Part shown: positions 17,901 to 25,875 of the stretch, one piece after another
How the letters are laid out: each line of letters opens with the position of its first letter
How positions within the stretch are numbered: the stretch's first letter is position 1
From: Peptococcaceae bacterium
Lineage (GTDB): Bacteria > Bacillota > Desulfitobacteriia > Desulfitobacteriales > Syntrophobotulaceae
Direction of reading: 5' to 3'
Assembly: GCA_012839895.1 (NCBI GenBank)
Contig: DUML01000106.1
Location: forward strand, 1-58,410
Length of the DNA: 58,410 nucleotides
The notes under the pieces: model-generated
Seen by the model: the letters and a program-made list of their open reading frames with translations, nothing else
The model's database searches: none
What the model was told of the DNA's origin: nothing
Position numbers and translations under genes: made by a program

Positions 17901-18761
17901 GTGACAATAAACGTCAATAGCTTGCCGCAAGTAGAATTGTTTGGTCAAGGTAACGTGGGATGTAAAGGCTGTGGTGCCGCAATCGCCGGGAGACAGGCAA
18001 TGAAGGTCCTTGGTGAAAGAACAATAATCACTATTCCTGCTTCTTGTATGGCCACCCTTGGAGGAAGTAATACAAGGTCGGCATGGAGAGTACCGTTCTA
18101 TCATACCCTTTTTGAATGCGCACCGGCTGTTTCCTCAGGAATAAGGGCAGCTTTGGAAATACAGGGTATTAAGGATGTCAACGTAGTTTCCTGGGGCGGA
18201 GATGCAGGCAGCGCTGATATAGGTTTCCAATCTCTTACGGGAGCCGCCGAACGCCAGGAGAACATCATTCATGTGCTTTATGATAACGAGATGTATATGA
18301 ACACAGGAGGTCAGACCGGCAGCCAAACCCCAATTTATGCTATTACAAGTAACGGTTCCCTAGGGAAGAAAGTTCGCAAAAAAAACATGCTGGCCATTAT
18401 GGAGGCTCACGGTATTGATTATGTAGCCAGCGCCAATATAGCCTATCCCGAGGATCTTATGGCTAAATTCCAAAAGGCAGCCGCTAAAAAAGGATTTTCT
18501 TATATCCATATTTTGGCTCCTTGCCATCGTGGTTGGGGTATAAAACCGGAGGAAACCATTGAAGTTGCCAGGAAGGCTACGGAGTGCGGTCTTTGGGAAC
18601 TTTTTGAAGTTGACGAGGGCAAGAGAACCCGGACCTATGAACCAAAACTGATTCCTGTTGCCGATTATTTCAAGGCTCAGGGAAGATTTAAGAATCTTAC
18701 GGATGAACAAATCGCTGAATTCCAGAAATTTGTGGATGACTATTACGGGAAGGGAGAGTGA
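17901..18761 (+). CDS. 2-oxoacid:ferredoxin oxidoreductase beta subunit (thiamine pyrophosphate-binding)
   Basis: A 286-aa TPP-binding subunit. Cys21 and Cys24 (GCKGCG), Cys49 (PASCMA) and a Cys in APCHRGW near residue 213 correspond to the four ligands of the proximal [4Fe-4S] cluster. The TPP/Mg motif reads GDAGSADIGFQSL...YDNEMYMNTGGQTGSQTP, close to the usual GDGGTADIG...DNEAYMNTG. The start is GTG after a GGGGGG RBS. Together with the alpha subunit it forms the catalytic core and appears fully functional, in contrast to the unusual gamma and delta subunits. Confidence 0.92.
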   Translation: MTINVNSLPQVELFGQGNVGCKGCGAAIAGRQAMKVLGERTIITIPASCMATLGGSNTRSAWRVPFYHTLFECAPAVSSGIRAALEIQGIKDVNVVSWGGDAGSADIGFQSLTGAAERQENIIHVLYDNEMYMNTGGQTGSQTPIYAITSNGSLGKKVRKKNMLAIMEAHGIDYVASANIAYPEDLMAKFQKAAAKKGFSYIHILAPCHRGWGIKPEETIEVARKATECGLWELFEVDEGKRTRTYEPKLIPVADYFKAQGRFKNLTDEQIAEFQKFVDDYYGKGE

Positions 18762-18767
18762 GTAAAG

Positions 18768-19190
18768 TTGGTAGAGGTAAGATTTCACGGACGTTTTGGT
18801 CAGCCGGTCGGTAAGATTACCAGGGCCATGGGCAAGAAGCTAATGGCGGAAGGTAAGCACATCCAGGTCTTTGATGGTTTCGCCGCTTTCAGACCAGGAG
18901 CCCCGATGAATTCTACTATCAGAGTTTCCGAAGATGTAATCGTTGAACGCTCGGCAAACGAAACTACCCCGGATGTGGTTGTCGTCCTGGATAATAGCCT
19001 TTTCGGGGTAACGGATGTAACCAAGGGACTCAAGCCAAATGGCGTCGTCTTGGCTTTGGGTGTTAATTCCGATGTCTTAGGCCCTAAAGCCCAGAACGTA
19101 AAATTTATCCAACTGGATTCAGAGTTCGACAGAGGAGGTGAACCTGAGGAGGAATTGCTTAAAGCTTTTAAAAAATACAACATTTTGTAA
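18768..19190 (+). CDS. 2-oxoacid:ferredoxin oxidoreductase gamma subunit, short divergent form
   Basis: A 140-aa gamma subunit. The fold start (EVRFHGRFGQPVGKITRAMG) and later FRPGAPM, PDVVVVLDNSL, VTKGLKPNGVV match the family. The normal glycine loop GRGGQG reads GRFGQP, RRGAP reads RPGAP, and the usual C-terminal ~45 residues with the 'N..MLGA' motif are absent (family members are about 180-190 aa). No open frame continues past the stop, so this is not an obvious recent truncation. The start is TTG, 6 bp after the beta gene. Confidence 0.8.
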   Translation: MVEVRFHGRFGQPVGKITRAMGKKLMAEGKHIQVFDGFAAFRPGAPMNSTIRVSEDVIVERSANETTPDVVVVLDNSLFGVTDVTKGLKPNGVVLALGVNSDVLGPKAQNVKFIQLDSEFDRGGEPEEELLKAFKKYNIL

Positions 19191-19257
19191 GGCTTCCTGA
19201 CTTCGTGGTTTAGCAATTATCAATCAATGATTAATTTTATTAAAGGTGGTTGGAAGA

Positions 19258-20582
19258 ATGTTTGAATTGAACTTTTTGGCTGATACTGCTTTAGCCAAAA
19301 CCTTGGCAGCAAATATGGACGTAATATCATTGGTCGCTCTCGTAATTGCAATTATTGTCTCTATTTGGAAAAATACCAACCTCGGAACCCTGGCTCTCGG
19401 TTTAGCTTTAGTTATTGGTCATCTGATCGGCGGGGTATCGATTAAAGAACTGATTTCAGGATATCCGACTAATCTTCTCTTAATGCTGGCCGGAGTAACT
19501 TTCCTCTTTGGAATTGCTCAGACCAACGGGACTCTGGATAAAATCACCAAGTATACGGTGAAATCGGCCAAAGGCAACGTGGCAGTACTACAATTGTTTT
19601 ATTCTTTTTAGCATTTTTCCTTTCTTCGATCGGTCCGGGACAAATTTCCATATCTGCTTTAATGGCTGCTCCTGTAATGGTCCTGGCAGCGGAAGTAGGA
19701 ATTCCTCCCCTTTTGATGGCCCTGGTAGTAGGTAACGGTGCACAAGCCGGCGCCATGTCTCCCCTGTCTCCTAACGGTATTGTCGGTAACAGTGTATTAG
19801 CCGATATGGGTATCACTAATATGGCTATGACCATGTGGATAAACATGCTCATTGTCCATATTATCATTGCTGCCCTGGCTTACTTTTTATTCGGCGGTCT
19901 TAAATTATGGAAAAATCGCAATGATGCCAACAGTCCCGCCAAAGTCCTGGCCGGTATTCATGTTGAGCCTTTTACCACTGCCCAGAAGGCAACTTTAGTT
20001 GCCATAGCTATCTTAATTATCGCTGTTATCGGTTTCGGTCTCGATATCGGATTTACAGCCTTCTTGCTCGGTTCTATTCTGATTCTTGCCAAATGCGGCG
20101 ATGAGAAAGCTGCCTTCAAAGCAATGCCTTGGGGAGCTATTATGCTTGTAACCGGTGTCACAGTTATGGTAAAACTCATGCAGAACATTGGCGGTATGGA
20201 TCTCTTCGCTGAAATTATGTCTAATTTCTCTACTCCGTTAACTGCCAACCTTGTTGTAGGTTTCTTTGCCGGTATCGTATCCGCTTACGCCAGTACTTCC
20301 GGTGTTATTATGCCGGCCTTCCTGCCTATGGCGCCCCTGCTTTTAGAAAAAATCGGTGCAAGCCCGGATATGCTGCCCGGTTTAATTACTACTATCGTTG
20401 TTGCCGGACACCTTACAGACATGAGCCCACTTTCCACCACCGGTGCGGTATTTATCTCCGGAGCGCCTGACAGTATTGATTCTAAACCTCTGTTTAAAGG
20501 CATGATAATCTGGGGAATTTCGATGGCCTTTGTCGGAGCGGTAATCTGCTGGGTGCTCTATTCAATATTAAGAATTGTTTAA
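19258..20582 (+). pseudogene. MatC-like dicarboxylate permease with a single-base frameshift
   Basis: Two adjacent frames encode one polytopic carrier. The first (from ATG 19258, AAAGGTGGT upstream) ends at TAG 19612 after GYPTNLLLMLAGVTFLFGI, typical of the MatC N-terminal domain. The second continues with FFLSSIGPGQISISAL, MSPLSPNGIVG and later STSGVIMPAF in the -1 frame. Adding one T to the five-T run just before the TAG restores a single protein of about 441 aa. Either sequencing error, true mutation or -1 slippage at the T run. It lies between the oxidoreductase and hydro-lyase genes and is probably the substrate importer. Confidence 0.8.
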
Positions 20583-20610
20583 TTGTATTGCCAAAACTCT
20601 TATTACTGAA

Positions 20611-20636
20611 AACCCCCCTATGCAATATAGGGGGGT
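20611..20636 (+). terminator. Strong hairpin inside the operon
   Basis: AACCCCCCTAT pairs with ATAGGGGGGTT around a 3-4 base loop. There is no long T run after it (TTCCCCC follows). It may reduce read-through or set the relative levels of the upstream oxidoreductase/permease and the downstream enzymes. Confidence 0.55.
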
Positions 20637-20758
20637 TCCCCCAAAAACCGGATGCCAAAGCATTGTCCAGGAGACAGATTAAATTTAACGATAATCCCTG
20701 CAAGAAAGTCAATTGTACCAAGGAGAAAAATATTCGATAAGGAAAGGGGGGCTTCCCT

Positions 20759-21928
20759 TTGAACTTTTTTGCACAATCCCTAGCAAGGTCAGCATCGTTA
20801 CCTGAAGTCACCAGCGGACAAGTTATTAATCTAAAAGTTGATTTAATATTGGGTCATGATGGAACATGGTCCAAGGTATTATCGGCCTGGAAGAAAAGCG
20901 AATGTAAATTGGCTGAAGGAAACAAAGTCTTGATAACAGTTGATCATGCTTTTCCTGCCCCTTCAATTCAAGAGCGCATTTTGCAAAAAGAACTTTATAA
21001 AATAGCTTCAGATAAAAAAATTCAGTTATATAATCAAGGGGAAGGAGTCTTGCATCAGGTTGTAGCAGAAAGAATTCCCCTTCAGCCCGGCACTATCATA
21101 GTGGGAGCTGATGGACATGTAGCCACTTCCGGAGCATTCGGGGCAATTGCTTTTTCCGTATCCCCGGAGATATTGGCCTCGGTCCTGGAAACAGGGTACT
21201 ATGAGCTGAAGGTGCCTGAAGTTATTACCATTAACATTGAGAACAATCTGCCGGCCAATACAATGGCAAGGGATTTAGCCCTCTATATTATGCAGAACTT
21301 CCATCAGAATATCAAAGGCAAAGCTGTAGCCATACAAGGAAGTTTTCTGGATTCTGCCAGCATCGACAGCAAAATGGCACTTTGTAATTTCCTTCCTGAA
21401 GCAGGTGTTGTAACGGCCTTTATTCTTCCGGCTGAAGCAGAGTCAGAAGGAGAAGTGTTAAATGTAGATGCGAACTCAATTAAGCCGCTGCTCGCAATAC
21501 CCCCGGCGTCCACCAACGTCAAATCGGTAAAGGACTTGGAGGGGAAACAAATATCTGTGGCCATCATAGGTGGATGTTCTGCCGGCAGGCTTGAAGATAT
21601 GTTGGCTTGTACTAACATTTTAAAGGGAAAAAGAATCCATCCCGGGGTTACCCTTCTCATCGTGCCGGCATCTGCGGCAGTAGCAAATAAAATGGATGAA
21701 ATGGGTTTAACGTCTCTTCTACGGGAGAGTGGCGCAGTTATCCTTCCGCCGGGTTGCGGCCCGTGCCCGGGAAAACACCTTGGACTCTTATCTGCCGGTG
21801 ATGTTGCGATAACTACAACAATACGCAATACACCGGGACGCATTGGTTCCGAGGAAGCTGAAATATATTTGGCTTCACCTCTTACAGTTGCCCTTTCAGC
21901 TCTAAATGGAGCAATAACCGGCCCTTAG
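20759..21928 (+). CDS. LeuC/aconitase-family hydro-lyase large subunit, atypical, no small subunit nearby
   Basis: A 389-aa protein of the 3-isopropylmalate dehydratase large-subunit family. Visible: GHDGTW (residues 32-37), VDHAFPAP (61-68), GEGVLHQV (94-101), GADGHVATSGAFGA (116-129) and the three [4Fe-4S] ligands Cys273 (GGCSAGR), Cys333 and Cys336 (GCGPCPG). In known enzymes the fourth block is GADSHT and the first Cys is in CTNGR. Here Gly119 replaces the active-site Ser. No LeuD-like swivel domain is encoded in the window. The start is TTG with a GGGGGG RBS. It probably (de)hydrates or isomerises a hydroxy-carboxylate; the substrate is unknown. Confidence 0.85.
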   Translation: MNFFAQSLARSASLPEVTSGQVINLKVDLILGHDGTWSKVLSAWKKSECKLAEGNKVLITVDHAFPAPSIQERILQKELYKIASDKKIQLYNQGEGVLHQVVAERIPLQPGTIIVGADGHVATSGAFGAIAFSVSPEILASVLETGYYELKVPEVITINIENNLPANTMARDLALYIMQNFHQNIKGKAVAIQGSFLDSASIDSKMALCNFLPEAGVVTAFILPAEAESEGEVLNVDANSIKPLLAIPPASTNVKSVKDLEGKQISVAIIGGCSAGRLEDMLACTNILKGKRIHPGVTLLIVPASAAVANKMDEMGLTSLLRESGAVILPPGCGPCPGKHLGLLSAGDVAITTTIRNTPGRIGSEEAEIYLASPLTVALSALNGAITGP

Positions 21929-22013
21929 TCCGGCAATCACTCTGTGGATTAGCAAAGGCCCGGCATCGCCGGTCTGAAATTGGCATAATACCTCTTTTAA
22001 AGGAGATGAAATT

Positions 22014-23432
22014 ATGGTACCCAGAGAGAAGCTTGTAGCCGATATGGAAAAGATGTTCGGTCAGGGTAAAGTATTAAAAAGTGAACTGGAAAGATACACT
22101 TATACTTATGACAGTTCCTTTGCTTCTCAGTCCAATGAATATTATCCGGATGTTGTGGTATGTTTGAATAGTACTGCCGAAGTATCTCAATTAATGAAAT
22201 ATGCCTGGGAGAACGAAGTTCCGGTAACCCCCAGGGGAGCAGGCAGCGGGCAGACCGGCGGCAGCGTGGCTATAAATGGCGGTATAGTCCTGGATCTGTC
22301 CGGTTGGAAAGATATAGTCGAAGTTGATGATGCCAATATGCAGGTTGTTGTAAGGCCTGGTATTATTCATGCTGAATTAAACCAGGAGCTTGCCAAGTAT
22401 GGGTTATTTTTCCCGCCTGATCCCGGCAGCTCAGTATTCTGTACAATCGGAGGAATGGTCAGCAATAATGCCAGCGGTTTAAGGGCAGTAAAATATGGAG
22501 CGACTTTCCAATACGTTCTTGGGTTGGAAGTTGTCCTTCCTAACGGCGAGATAATAAGAACCGGCGGGTTAAAATCCAAAGCCCTAAAAAGCGTTTCCGG
22601 GCTTGATTTGACCAGGCTTTATTGCGGCTCGGAAGGAACTCTTGGCGTTATCACGGAAATACGCCTCAAGCTATTGCCAAAACCCCAGTCCAGAGGAATT
22701 ATGCTGGCTCTCTTTGAAAAGCTGGAAGACAGCGCTCTTACAGTGCTGGATGTCTTCAAAGCAGGGATCATTCCATCAGGGATTGAGATCTTGGACGATG
22801 GCGGGATACGTTGCGCCAATATGTTCAAACCCGACCTGAATATCCCGGAAGTTGAAGCGGCTATTTTCTTTGAGATTAACGGGACTAAACCCGCGGTGGA
22901 AGAAGAGGGCCGGCAAGTCTTGGCAATTGCCCAGAAAAGAGCCAAGTCCGTAGAATGGGCCACAGACGCTGAACGCATGGCAAAACTTTGGCAGGGAAGA
23001 GCGGTTATTGGCGCTGCCTCGGCAAGACTAGTGCCCGGCAAGACCAGAATTTTTGCCGGTGAAGATGTCTGCTTCCCAATCTCCAGAGTACCGGAGGCAC
23101 TAAGAAGAATTAAAGAACTTAGTAAACAATTTAATATCCCTGTTGTCATTTATGGGCATATCGGGGACGGCAATATGCACACGGCTCCTATTATGGACCC
23201 CCTTATCGAGGATGAAGTCGAAAGAACTCATAAATTGGCGGAAGCGATTCATAATCTCGCTCTGGAACTCAATGGTTCCACTACAGGGGAACATGGTGTT
23301 GGCTTTGCCCGGGCACCTTACATGGAAGCTGAGCACGGGAAAGCCTTGGATGTAATGTGGGCCATTAAAAAAGCAATTGACCCGAAAGGAATTATGAACC
23401 CCGGCAAAATTTGGGCGCTCGGGAGGGAATAA
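22014..23432 (+). CDS. FAD-binding 2-hydroxyacid dehydrogenase (GlcD/D-lactate dehydrogenase type)
   Basis: A 472-aa VAO/PCMH flavoprotein. The FAD-binding PP loop is TPRGAGSGQTGGSVAINGGIV-like near residues 72-92, followed by GGMVSNNASGLRAVKYGAT and YCGSEGTLGVITE. The FAD-oxidase C-terminal domain carries GHIGDGNMHTAPI and TTGEHGVGFAR, the usual metal/substrate His motifs. It oxidises a 2-hydroxyacid to a 2-oxoacid. Its electron acceptor is probably the adjacent GlcF-like protein (3-bp gap). The 2-oxoacid product would suit the oxidoreductase of the same operon. Confidence 0.92.
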   Translation: MVPREKLVADMEKMFGQGKVLKSELERYTYTYDSSFASQSNEYYPDVVVCLNSTAEVSQLMKYAWENEVPVTPRGAGSGQTGGSVAINGGIVLDLSGWKDIVEVDDANMQVVVRPGIIHAELNQELAKYGLFFPPDPGSSVFCTIGGMVSNNASGLRAVKYGATFQYVLGLEVVLPNGEIIRTGGLKSKALKSVSGLDLTRLYCGSEGTLGVITEIRLKLLPKPQSRGIMLALFEKLEDSALTVLDVFKAGIIPSGIEILDDGGIRCANMFKPDLNIPEVEAAIFFEINGTKPAVEEEGRQVLAIAQKRAKSVEWATDAERMAKLWQGRAVIGAASARLVPGKTRIFAGEDVCFPISRVPEALRRIKELSKQFNIPVVIYGHIGDGNMHTAPIMDPLIEDEVERTHKLAEAIHNLALELNGSTTGEHGVGFARAPYMEAEHGKALDVMWAIKKAIDPKGIMNPGKIWALGRE

Positions 23433-23435
23433 GCT

Positions 23436-24719
23436 ATGCAAGCCACTTATAGAATTGATTTTACGGAAGAATTAAAAAAATGTGTTAAATGTGGGACCTG
23501 CCGTTCGCACTGCCCCCTCTTTGTTGAAATAAAAGGAGAACCGGGATCACCAAGGGGAAGATTGGCCCTAATTAAACGGTTACATGAAGGGAAAATCAAA
23601 CCAAGCCAAGAACTCGCCAATATTGTTTATACCTGCTTGCTGTGCAAAAAATGTGCGGTTGAATGCCCTTCGGGAGTAATCAGTGATGAGATCATTATAG
23701 CTGCCAGGGATTATCTCAACGGGGCTATGAGTCAGCCCCTAATCAAAAAGGCTTTGTTGAAAGGCTTCCTGACCAGACCATCTTTGCTTTACGCCTGCAT
23801 GTCCTTGACGGCTCTTTATCAAAAAACAGGAATGCATAGTCTTTTAACCAAGTCTAAACTTATTGAGCTTCTGCCGGAGAAAATCAACGCCTGCGCTAAA
23901 ATTATGCCGGATGTTACCAAGAAACCGGCCCGTTCCAGAATTCCGGCCGTTACCTTGCCCAAAGGTGAGAAAAAGTTTAAAGTCGCTTATTTTATAGGTT
24001 GTGCTACCAACTTCATTTATCCTGAAGTCCCTGTAGCCGGGGTTAAAGTTTTAAGTCACAATGGTTGTGAAGTGGTTGCAGTAGAAGGGGTCAAATGCTG
24101 CGGGATGCCGCACATGGCTTATGGTGAAACAGAAACAGCTTCGGAATTGGCAAAACACAATATGGAGATCCTTTTGAAGGATGACTATGATGCCATTATT
24201 TGCGATTGCGCTTCCTGTTCTTCAACTTTTAAAGAAGCGTATATCCATCTATTCCAGGAAGGCACCAAAGAATATGAAATGGCTCAAAAACTGCAAGCTA
24301 AAACCTATGATATCAGTAGATTCTTGATTAGCAAAACCGGTATTAAAGCCGGTGATAAAACCGTAGAGCCCGATCAGAAAATCAAAGTTACCTACCATGA
24401 TCCCTGCCATCTGAAACGTGGTCAAAATGTCTTTAAAGAGCCCCGGGAATTATTAAAAAGCATACCTGGGATAGAATTCGCAGAGATGAAAGACGCAGAC
24501 CGCTGCTGCGGTTCAGCCGGGAGCTTTTCTATCATGCATCATGATCTTTCTATGAAAGTATTGGACAAGAAGATTGCCAATGCCCTTAAGGTAAATCCGG
24601 AATATGTAGCCACATCATGCCCAACCTGCACAATGCAGTTAAGTTACGGGTTGCGGAAAGCGGGCTCCGGGGCAAAAGTAGTTCACCCGGTCCAGATTCT
24701 GGCTGAGACATATATGTAG
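23436..24719 (+). CDS. GlcF-type iron-sulfur protein (two [4Fe-4S] and two CCG domains)
   Basis: A 427-aa electron-transfer partner of GlcD-type dehydrogenases. Two 4Fe-4S motifs are complete: CVKCGTCRSHCP (Cys16, 19, 22, 26) and CLLCKKCAVECP (about 67-77). Two cysteine-rich CCG domains follow, with CCGMPH and a DRCCGSAG ending. The gene starts 3 bp after the flavoprotein. Electrons probably pass to the membrane quinone pool or another carrier; no Etf genes are nearby, so an electron-bifurcating lactate dehydrogenase type is not indicated. Confidence 0.92.
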   Translation: MQATYRIDFTEELKKCVKCGTCRSHCPLFVEIKGEPGSPRGRLALIKRLHEGKIKPSQELANIVYTCLLCKKCAVECPSGVISDEIIIAARDYLNGAMSQPLIKKALLKGFLTRPSLLYACMSLTALYQKTGMHSLLTKSKLIELLPEKINACAKIMPDVTKKPARSRIPAVTLPKGEKKFKVAYFIGCATNFIYPEVPVAGVKVLSHNGCEVVAVEGVKCCGMPHMAYGETETASELAKHNMEILLKDDYDAIICDCASCSSTFKEAYIHLFQEGTKEYEMAQKLQAKTYDISRFLISKTGIKAGDKTVEPDQKIKVTYHDPCHLKRGQNVFKEPRELLKSIPGIEFAEMKDADRCCGSAGSFSIMHHDLSMKVLDKKIANALKVNPEYVATSCPTCTMQLSYGLRKAGSGAKVVHPVQILAETYM

Positions 24720-24789
24720 GTAAATCTGCCAAAGTCGCATGGAGTGCAGCACAACAATAAAGATAGAAAAGTATGATGGGGGGGATATT

Positions 24790-25209
24790 ATGAGTGAAGT
24801 TAAAAACACCGGCAATAAAATATATCGACCTGTCACAGTAGAGATAGCCATAAAACTCTTATTAACTTCACTGGTCTTTGGGGCTCTGGTTGCCTATTTG
24901 AGTATATCTGTTTCCCCGGACGATAAACTATTTGCTGTATATACTGACCTTATCCTTTTAAACTTGCTTTTTAACGGGTTTATAATCTATAAGATTACCC
25001 AGAATAGGAATTGGGCCAGAATATTCTTTGTTTTGTTTACCATAATGAGCATCCCGATTTTTATATCACAATTAGTCAATACTTTTATGCAACAACCCTT
25101 CCTTGATCTTTTGAAGCTGGTTAATATTTTCATTCAGATTGCGGCTGCTTATATGTTAATGAAAAAAGAATCCAAAGAATGGTTTTTGCTGGCTAAGACA
25201 AAAAGATAG
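24790..25209 (+). CDS. Small membrane protein with four predicted membrane segments
   Basis: A 139-aa protein of unknown function. Hydrophobic stretches lie at about residues 22-44, 52-73, 80-101 and 108-128, with charged ends. The start ATG 24790 has GGGGGGG 5-6 nt upstream and is preferred over an upstream in-frame ATG at 24739. It is the last gene of the sigma-54 operon (71 bp after GlcF), followed by a hairpin terminator. It might act as a membrane anchor for the GlcD/GlcF pair, but that is speculation from position alone. Confidence 0.7.
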   Translation: MSEVKNTGNKIYRPVTVEIAIKLLLTSLVFGALVAYLSISVSPDDKLFAVYTDLILLNLLFNGFIIYKITQNRNWARIFFVLFTIMSIPIFISQLVNTFMQQPFLDLLKLVNIFIQIAAAYMLMKKESKEWFLLAKTKR

Positions 25210-25294
25210 ACTACGTTTCCAAAGGTCAAAATACATTCATAATAACTTAGATATACCATGTAATTAATAAATAAGAGAGTCCTGCTTAGCAACT

Positions 25295-25315
25295 CCTGCT
25301 ATTGCAGGCTTTTTG
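25295..25315 (+). terminator. Intrinsic terminator at the end of the catabolic operon
   Basis: CCTGC-TATT-GCAGG followed by CTTTTTGTTTTG. The stem is short but a T-rich tail is present. Confidence 0.65.
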
Positions 25316-25410
25316 TTTTGCATTTCGACAAATTTCGTGATATTATTAACAAAAAACATAATAGTTTGAAAAAGATTTATTGCAATAAATATAATCGGAG
25401 GTGGCAGCAA

Positions 25411-25536
25411 ATGTATGTACTGGGTGGAGTACTCCTGATCGGTATTTCTGGAATGCTTATCGGAGTAAAGTGTAAGAGAGCTTACAGCGAGCTTGTTACA
25501 AACAGGAAAGCGGAAATTGCAAATGATTCTTTTTGA
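25411..25536 (+). CDS. Small membrane protein (41 aa), uncharacterised
   Basis: ATG 25411 with GGAGG 9 nt upstream opens a 41-residue frame. The first ~20 residues are hydrophobic (YVLGGVLLIGISGMLIGV), followed by a charged tail (KCKRAYSELVTNRKAE). The good RBS and single transmembrane helix argue for a real small protein. The family is not recognised. A terminator hairpin follows at 25607. Confidence 0.55.
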   Translation: MYVLGGVLLIGISGMLIGVKCKRAYSELVTNRKAEIANDSF

Positions 25537-25606
25537 TTAAACTTAAAAGTTACTATTTGGCTAACGTTAAAATGGCTAAGATTGTGAAAAAATTAACAGA
25601 TGTATA

Positions 25607-25650
25607 AAAGTCACAGGTTGAAAAGTCCCAGGCTGTGACTTTCTTTTTTC
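25607..25650 (+). terminator. Intrinsic terminator upstream of the glycolytic operon
   Basis: AAAGTCACAG (25607-25616) pairs perfectly with CTGTGACTTT (25633-25642) and is followed by CTTTTTTC. It separates the small membrane protein gene from the pgk promoter region. Confidence 0.8.
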
Positions 25651-25685
25651 TGGCGAAAGGAGAAGAAAAAAAATTGGCAAACCTG

Positions 25686-25699
25686 TGTTCAAATGAACA
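25686..25699. promoter_or_regulatory. Operator copy 1 (TGTTCANNTGAACA palindrome)
   Basis: TGTTCAAATGAACA, a dyad with 6-bp arms. It sits just downstream of a possible -35 element (TTGGCA at 25674). An identical copy lies 52 bp further on. The binding protein is not known. Confidence 0.65.
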
Positions 25700-25737
25700 T
25701 TAATATGCTATCATTAAGAACATAAGAACATTATTTT

Positions 25738-25751
25738 TGTTCAAATGAACA
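25738..25751. promoter_or_regulatory. Operator copy 2 (identical palindrome)
   Basis: A second exact TGTTCAAATGAACA, here flanked so that the dyad extends to TTGTTCA...TGAACAA. The centre-to-centre distance to copy 1 is 52 bp, about five helical turns. Two direct half-site-like AAGAACAT copies lie between them. Confidence 0.65.
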
Positions 25752-25762
25752 AAAAGTCTTGG

Positions 25763-25825
25763 CCGCTCCCTTTGGTTTCAAGGAATTCTGGAGATGGAAT
25801 TCCGTATAAGAACCCAAGGGAGTGG
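25763..25825 (+). promoter_or_regulatory. Structured 5' leader of pgk (nested stems)
   Basis: CCGCTCCCTTTGG (25763-25775) pairs with CCCAAGGGAGTGG (25813-25825): 12 of 13 positions counting one G-T pair. Inside it, GGAATTC (25782-25788) pairs with GAATTCC (25797-25803). No terminator T run follows. It could stabilise the mRNA 5' end or act as a control element. No known riboswitch is recognised. Confidence 0.6.
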
Positions 25826-25875
25826 AAAACTAAAGCTAATTCTTAATTAAAAAAAGGAAAAGGAGGAAAGATTTT

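Noticed and set aside
19600-19615. Canonical programmed -1 frameshift site in the permease
   Set aside because: The slippery stretch does not match X XXY YYZ and no following stem was found, so an indel or sequencing error remains the default.
20759-21928. Lactate racemase LarA for the gene upstream of the GlcD-type flavoprotein
   Set aside because: Context first suggested a lactate operon, but the motifs (HDGTW, DHAFPAP, GGCSAGR, CGPCPG) are those of the LeuC/aconitase family.
22014-24719. Electron-bifurcating lactate dehydrogenase complex
   Set aside because: That complex needs EtfA and EtfB genes, which are absent; a GlcF-type protein is present instead.
25686-25751. Rex (NADH-sensing) operators before pgk
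   Set aside because: The Rex dyad has a 4-base centre with TTGTGAA/TTGTTAA half-sites; here the centre is 2 bases and the half-site is TGTTCA.
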